In this document: positions 56,972 to 64,000 of the stretch, one piece after another | Position numbering within the stretch: position 1 is the stretch's first letter | Layout: each line of letters begins with the position of its first letter | Source: Lineus longissimus | Taxonomy: Eukaryota > Nemertea > Pilidiophora > Heteronemertea > Lineidae | Length of the DNA stretch: 64,000 bases | Assembly (NCBI RefSeq): GCF_910592395.1 | Contig: NC_088314.1 | Span: forward strand, 15,785,998-15,849,997 | Reading direction: 5' to 3' | The notes under the pieces: generated by a model | Seen by the model: only the letters and a program-made list of their open reading frames with translations | Databases searched by the model: none | What the model was told of the DNA's origin: nothing | Program-made: the position numbers and the translations under genes

Positions 56972-58318
56972 GGCTCACCGGTACGGGGAGTCTAGTCGAC
57001 ATCGCTGTGTCCGGCGTCCTTCGCCGTCGTCGTCGTATCCTATTTAAAAAACAGTGGCTCGTTTCTTAACCGCTAGGGCTATGGACTCGAAACTTTGTAT
57101 GCATGACCCCCTAAGTCAGATAACATTTGACACTGAATTCCAGCCCGGTCTGATTCTTGACTTGGCCACTAGGGGGTCAAAACCATTAAGAGTGTGATAA
57201 CACTCTTTATGAAAGCATAAATATGAACACCATGAAAACATAAAGAGTGTGATATCTCACTTATTAGTGATTTGTTTTTGATGAAATTTTTATAGTAGGT
57301 ACTCCTGCCAAGGATATATCACATTTCATATGTGTTTTTGATCTGATCTACTTTTCAAGGTAACAGAGGTCAAATGGTGTGAATTGGCCGTCTGTGTGTA
57401 ACTATGGAACGTTTCTTAACCACTAAAGCTATGAACTTGAAATTTAGTACACATGACTCCTAGGTCAGATAACCTGTGACACTAATTTTCGGTCCGGTCT
57501 GATTCTTAACTTGGCCATTAGGGGGCAAAAATTTGAATAGTGCCATATCTCGCTTATTACCAATTCGTTTTTGGTAACAATTTTATGGTAGATACTCTTA
57601 ACAAAGATACATCACATATGGTATAAGTTTTTGATTTGACGTACTCGTCAAGGTCACATAGGTCAAATGGCGTAAATTGGCAATTGGCGTAACTGTGGCA
57701 CGTTTCTTAACCCCTATGGCTATGAACTTGAGACTTTGTACAAAGGACCCCCTTGGTCAGGTGATCTATGACCCTGAATTTCAGTCCGGTCTGATTCTCG
57801 ACTTGGCCACCAGGGGGCCAGGGCCAAAAGTGAAAACCTAGAAAGTTTGATATCTCGCTTATAAGTAATTCGTTTTCGATAACATTTTTATGGTAGGTTC
57901 TCCTGGCAAGGATACAAAACATATCATATGAGTTTTTGATTTGACCTTCTTTTCAAGGTCACAGAGGTCAAATAGCGTAAATTAGTCGTTTGATTGTAAC
58001 TATGGAACGTTTCTTAACCACTAAAGCTATGAACTTGAAATTTAGTACACATGACTCCCTACGTCATGTAACCTCGGACACCGAATTTCGATCTGATCTG
58101 GTACTCAGATTGGCCACCAGGAGGCCAAAAATAGAATAGGTAAAAAGTGCAATATCTCGTTTATTAGTGACTTGTTTTTGATGATATTCTTATGGTACTT
58201 ATTCCAAGCAACGATACATCACATGTCATACCGACTTTGGTTTGACATATGTACTATACATGTACAATGTTTCTTAACCAGGGTGAATTCCAAAGCGCCA
58301 AATATCTATACGATGAGC
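56972..58318 (+). mobile_element. Type B repeat-unit TIR element, second copy
   Basis: Same structure as 10,119-11,466, with four CGTTTCTTAACC-led units. Confidence 0.65.
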
Positions 58319-60475
58319 ACAATGGCCCCTTGCCGTTTCATTTTAATCCTGCACCGTTTTTGGTGCATGGACAAGTGAAATGAATCTGAGGAAGAACCTT
58401 TGGATGATGAAAATGATGATTGTAGTAATGATGGTGGAAATGACTGCCTTATACCATTTGTTAGAGTAAAAATTAACAACTTCGCTGGATTTAGAAAAAA
58501 ATTCAAACCAGGCCTGTGTCAGACGGCGAACAATGCGAGGAACTTCTCTATATCCTTTATTGATGAATTTTATTTTCATACCAATGCTATTTTAAACACT
58601 TAATTTTTAAAAACTTGCATTTTTACTTCAATTACTGATTGGTATGTTTTGAATAAAAGTCTTACCGTGCAACTAACAAATGTTGGATTAAAGCCCCGGA
58701 ACCAACAAAACAACATTGACTGTTAGATTCAAGAAAATCATCCCACATCTGTTTGATTGTTTTGTAGCAGATTTGGCCAAGTAATGTGGTCGGATACATA
58801 ATTGGCTCCCGTTGATATGTGGCGTCATCACTATGTCTCAGCGCTTACGTTACTTCTCACGGTCTGGAACCGCTTTTCGGTAGAAAATACCGCTATTTGT
58901 GGATATTTAGGAAGGATTACTTCATTAGGAGCAATAACCAAGCAGATGGTAGCAATACTTTTGGTAATAAACGCCTAGTATTTCACCACTTGTGTCTATT
59001 GTATCATTGAGCAAAAACATAAAAAAGAATGACTTGAAGTAAAGACTGTGTGATGATCAGGTTATTGATACTTCATGCCTGCTCGTAACTTTAATTTGTT
59101 TGAAAACATACGGACATTTTTGACTCATCTTGCATGGTCGTGTAAAGCATATACATTGGCCAACGTGCTGAAATTTTATACAATACATTTATATTAGTTT
59201 ACCCTTGATGTGCACACATTTTAGATACTTTCTGTGCGTCCTTGTCTCAGGTATGCAGCTTTAAAAGACAGACTGGTTTTTTTCAATAACTCGATGAGAA
59301 CATAATCAATACTTTCATATGAATGTTATTTAGTTGGAAACCTTTTTTAATCTACAAAATGATTACACGTAAACAACGAGTGGTAATTTTGCTACCTCTC
59401 AAGCGAATGCTCTACGGTGTAGATACGAAAGATTGTGCGATACTGTTGTTAATTAATGATAAAAAAGAATGCAAATATATAGCTCCTTAGTGAATTCATA
59501 TATAAATGATTTGTACAATATGACTCTTGCTCTTATTATATGTCGTTTAACACTTGTAAAAGTCGCATTTATATTTCAGCATATCTGGCAGAGTCAAATA
59601 TTGCATAACACAGCTATAATGCATAATCTTTCATTCGACGGTTACCTTGCCCGTTAGCAAGCTCAGCATGGCTAAAAATAATTATTTTGTTAATTTTTTT
59701 TGTCGTCTGCCAGCCTTCTTGACCGGAACACCATAGAATGTCTCGTACAATCGCACATATGTCCTTGTACCTTGTACACAGGGAAAACGTTGACGTGCAA
59801 ATAGAGATGGAAGTTGGAATAATGTACACCATAAATACTCAACTTCCGCACAAAAATCAGCCAATCAAGTCATTGTTTTTTTGTACAGAAATTGCGTATA
59901 ATGTACATTATTTGTATTTAATATCGACACTTAAACCTCAATTCTGATTGGCTAATTAAGTGTCGACACATATTCAGAATTATGTCCGACATTAATCGGA
60001 ATAAGTGTTCACACAAAATATTTTACAATAAATGTCCCATATAGATCGAATGTGTGATTACATTAATCGGATTAATGTCTACACGAAATCGATTTTATGT
60101 ATAGATTAAAACCTGCGTTCTTGATTGGCCAATCTGATGTCAACTCTTAATGTGAATTATGTGGGACACAATTCTGAATTGGTGTTGACATTAAATATTG
60201 GATTGTGTCCATACCGGCCAGTGATACACGAATATACCTGAATGGTAGAGCTCGACCTGCCCCTAAAACTGCTTGATACACTCAACATTCAAAACAACAC
60301 TCATCGTCCCCTATGTCCAGGTTAGGAGCTTTGTTTATGAAGTAAATGCTGGCAAGGAGGGCGGAGCTAGTCAAGCGATCACTGATTGGTTGATCTTGAT
60401 ATCCCTACAACCACATGCAAAACTGAATCTCCTTTTATCTTCCTGGTGAATGTCGTAGACCACGTGAACAGTTAT
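58319..60475. other. No gene seen (second copy of 11,467-13,622)
   Basis: Contains the same AT-rich degenerate repeats at about 59,915-60,225. Confidence 0.45.
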
Positions 60476-63400
60476 TTAGAAGTAGTAGAGACTGGCGCTG
60501 ACGCGTTTTCTCACTGCCTGTTCCACAAATAGCCCCTCTTTGGTCATGTGAAGCTGCTTACAGCTTGCAGTGCACCTGAGGACGGAAGGTTGACCGTCTG
60601 TTTTTAAATATCTTCCATCTCCATTGCTCTTTTGATAAACATACACGTGTATTACTCTGAGAGAATGAGCTAAGCAAACGACTATAGACCCTTTGAAGTA
60701 GTGAACTGAATTGACAAGCGACCGAGAGTTCGGCTTCTGTAATTTATGTTCAGACATCTTAATAGACTTGTTACCTTCGTCAAATTGTAGAATGTAAACA
60801 TTAAGATATGCGACTTGCCTTACACGCACTTCCTCGCATAAAAGGAGACATTTGTCCACCACATCACTGAGGCGTAACCTATCAGAATTGTTTATCTGCA
60901 ATAGGATAGATCCATTTTTCAAGCGTATCAAGTCATCTGTTATTTGCTGTTGGTATATCTTGATACGATAGTGTTTCCAGTGTAAGCAATGCACGAAAAC
61001 AAATCTTTCAATCATATCTATTCTCATGATTTCCCCTGAAATAATGGTTGGTTTTGATTTCTTTCGACAACTAAATTTTTCAGATTTTGGAAATTTGAGA
61101 ATACGCCCAGGATGTCCTTTCACAGGATCGATCACACGGATAATTTTCTTTCGGTTGAGAACGAGTATCATATACCGCTTGTATTCACCAAGAAACTCTA
61201 CCTCAAAACTTAGGACGACATGGGTTATTTTTATTTCGAATTTCCCATATTTTGGGTCTGCTTTAAATATGTAAAAATGCTTTTTATATGCATTCTTATG
61301 ACATCGAATTACGACTGCCAGGTAGCTGTTATATATAATGAAATCATGAGTTTTTTTTCTTCTATTTTGCTTTCTTCTGTTACTATTATATGGGTAGCAG
61401 TGTCTGTTATTCGGGGTATTTACTGGACGAAATTCCTGAAAAAGTCAACTTTCAAATTACGAAATGTCGTGTTCTTGTATCTGATAGAGATAATAATAAT
61501 CCGGAACGAGCTTTAATCTAGACTTGCGTCTTTTGAAGGTAGATAGAGGCTCATCAGTTATATAATTCGTTTAACACTTCATTTTTCAGCCAATCAAATA
61601 AAACGAATACAGGCCTTGCGTGTACAATAAAGGCTTGGGTTCAAGACAAATCAGGCTCGTTCGTCTTGTCACCCAGGTCTATGTCTGTGCATCGAATAAG
61701 TACTCGCAGTGAAGTCGCTTAAGTATGTGCATAAGCTGTGATCAGGTAACACTTCATATTAGTATCAGTTCGTTCCTCTAAAGGCTCCTTACAAATTCCA
61801 TCCGCGAAAAATCTGAGACAGTAGTAATCCTCTTCTCCTCGCACACGATTTGGTGACCCTGGATTAAACCGATGGTTATTTGTGGGATGAGGCGGACAAA
61901 TGTACTCCGCCCGATCAAAACGGCTCTTACATCTTTCTTAGCCAGCATCGTGGTTTCCCAGTGAGCGTACCAGAGGACGCAAAAAGCTGAGGTACAGGGT
62001 GACCCCCAAAAAATGCAACCAATCTTCGATAATAATACTGGAAGGGGGAAGAGTTAAGGCACACAATAGGCACGTTGTATCGCCTTGAAGTTTGGCACGA
62101 ATGTTGGTCACATGTTATCCTGATGCAACGTTTTGTTTATCATTCGAAAATTTACTTCAGCAGAAGTGTAATGAGGAATTTTCAATCTGGCCCCTATCAA
62201 TTCTCCTTACCACGCACAGAACCCAAGCCATTGCGCTTTAGTTATGCAGTGGCTTGATCATTTACTTTCCCTCCCTCTGGGCTGATTAGCAAATTATCTT
62301 TGTAACAGCTGGGTGTAGGGGATGATTGGAACAGACAAGAAGCCTGTCAGTTACCTGCACTCCCTGTGGGATGATTAACATTCGCTGCTTAATACCTGCT
62401 GACCTACTGAACCTAACTTATCATCTGGATCCTACATCAACAGGTAATGAAACAAGGTGTTTTTCGTTGCATGATAATAGGTCAATGCCTACAGCCTGAG
62501 TGTACAGTAGCAAAAGCACGCAGGAAATGAGGCATGGGCCCCTAATTCGTGCCACAAGTGAGGGCGGGCTTGATCAATGAAATGCTGCGTGCATTCATTT
62601 TCGGATCCAAAGCAGACAATACGCCTCATCACACGACTACTACCACTGTGCCGGAGCATGGCATGCATCCAAACACACTAATGACCATATTGTGTGCCTA
62701 TGTGATATCATACGTTGCGTCTCATCAGGATCGAATGAATGTATCTCGACATGAAGAGATCAGTGTTCGACAAAAGCAACTTTTGATGAGCACGTCCAGA
62801 AACTGGAAACATGAGCTAATCAGTTCCTGACTAAAATTGACATGAGGAGTAAACTATTCTTCGCAAAAGACCTAGGACCTAACGTCGTTGGATGTACCTT
62901 TATGGTTGTTCTCGTCGCGACAGAGGGACTGGCTTAAAGACATACATAACATATTTACGATCCAGGGGGATCGTCAAGAACTACCGTTTATTCAGAACAA
63001 GAGGTCCACTAAACTTACAATTCGGTTACATTATCATTGGCCTCCAATATTATTTGGTCATCTTTTCACACTCTTGAAACAAGTACTCCTGTCCACGGGT
63101 CCTTTTTTGTATTTTTCATAACAACTGAGGCTTTAGCTCGAGATTTGGTGCATGTTATCTCAAGTAGATGATCATGAACAACACACAAAGTTTTATGCTC
63201 GTTCAAAGAAAAGAATATAAATTTCCAAAAACCCATGTTTGATGCAAGTTTTTTTATCGCTTATTAGGGGTTGTTTCGTTTAAACAGAACACTTAAGGCA
63301 ACCCCATAGATTTAAATATTAGCTTATAAATCGAGTGCATAAGTTTACACCTTGTGTGTGAATATGCTTGAATTTACTGTATAAATCGGAAAATGAGACC

Positions 63401-63937
63401 AATTTCTTTGAAATCACGTACCTCAAAACGGCTCATTGACCACCACGCTTGAAACTTTGTGTGATGTCGTGCAATGACTTAAGATTATATTTTAAAAAAC
63501 TGGGTTTGAACCTGAGTGATTGTTAACGTTATCAACATTTTCGAGGCGACAATCACAAAATTGCTACCACGCTAACCTTGTAGATAACTCAAACTTACGT
63601 TCTCCATGTAACGCTGATACATTTTGTACTGTCCTCCATGCGACGTCTTTCCAAAGGAAAAGCACTTTAATTGCACCGGTCTAGATTTAGAACTGCACTG
63701 GCAGATTTTCCTCCGTTTCCCAAAATTGCACATACTTGCGGTCAGGTCAAAATCTATTAACTTTATTGAGCAACATATGACGCATTCTAGGAGCGATCTA
63801 TCCTGATCTTGCTGAGAAAAATCCGGAAATGAGATCCACTTACTTTGCGCGACTAACACAAATTTGTAGTACGTAGCGTTCGCTAGCGTTGCGATTGACA
63901 GAGCAAGTATGACCACATACTTTTGCCAGTTGGCCAT
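60476..63937 (-). CDS. Two-exon secreted PAN-like protein, second copy
   Basis: Exon 1 is 63,599-63,937 and exon 2 is 60,476-61,435, same splice sites and phase as 13,623-17,083. Both exons are open. Differences include the last exon-1 codon (AAC for AAG, so the donor reads AAC|GTAAGT), VEQAVRKR for VELAVRKR and VLNRKK for VLKRKK. The intron (61,436-63,598) carries the same ~1.1-kb insert. Two intact near-identical copies suggest a recent duplication or two alleles of a functional gene. Confidence 0.7.
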
Positions 63938-64000
63938 CTTATAAAAGAATATGACAGTGACCAATCTTGGGTCACTTTCACAAATTTGTTGCACAGCACA

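Larger units (their letters stand above)
48185..64000. repeat. Second copy of the ~47-kb direct duplication
   Basis: Matches 1-17,146 to the end of the window. It lacks the solo LTR and one 53-bp unit. Other differences are scattered substitutions and 1-10 bp indels. Confidence 0.95.

Noticed and set aside
62549-62830. 93-codon frame inside the intron
   Set aside because: The first copy has a TAG in the same place and it lies in the intron insert; no similarity recognised.

Overview
The window looks like nuclear DNA from a marine invertebrate. Genes have GT-AG introns, most of the sequence is AT-rich and non-coding, TACATGTA-type words are frequent, and there are DIRS-like, Ty3-like and TIR elements. 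DIRS elements and the PIN-like/CXC protein family seen here are common in molluscs, brachiopods, cnidarians, hemichordates and amphioxus. I cannot name the species.

Large-scale layout. The sequence from 1 to about 17,146 reappears from 48,185 to the window end at roughly 98-99% identity by eye. The window therefore holds one full period (47-48 kb) of a direct duplication plus the first 15.8 kb of the next. Both copies run off the window edges, so a tandem array and an unpurged second haplotype are both possible. The main difference is a 1,266-bp TG...CA insertion with a CCCCG target duplication (1247-2512), present only in the first copy.

Host-like genes. A small secreted-protein family lies on the minus strand. 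Exon 1 encodes a signal peptide and a Cys-rich PAN/apple-like segment. A phase-0 intron of about 2.1 kb leads to exon 2, about 320 codons of unknown type. One locus is intact (13,623-17,083; second copy 60,476-63,937). Around it are an orphan exon 1 (4,543-4,872; 51,405-51,734), a broken locus (29,231-31,005), an orphan exon 2 (38,278-39,213) and an exon-2 scrap (42,727-42,935).

Mobile elements. DIRS-A (21,615-28,131, minus) keeps its inverted termini and an internal complementary region that matches the circle junction, but its genes carry stops and frameshifts. It sits inside the 3' part of a truncated Ty3-like element. A second Ty3-like element (39,447-42,721) is an internal-deletion derivative with LTRs, PBS, PPT and a CGGAC target duplication. 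DIRS-B (43,534 to about 49,945, plus) is badly rearranged and lies in the duplicated unit, so its tail also opens the window. Smaller elements are a 998-bp MITE and two CGTC-rich elements built from internal repeats.

Most interesting point. Two TIR elements (17,953-20,585 and 35,160-37,677) share a terminal pattern (TAG[A/T]CCG..AGCC..GGG), a 3-bp AT target duplication and subterminal tandem repeats of about 145-172 bp. Both carry pieces of the same PIN/XPG-like protein family; one has a 464-aa ORF with the acidic motifs and a C-terminal CXC domain. No transposase is visible in either. This suggests a DNA-transposon group whose own gene is a PIN-like nuclease.
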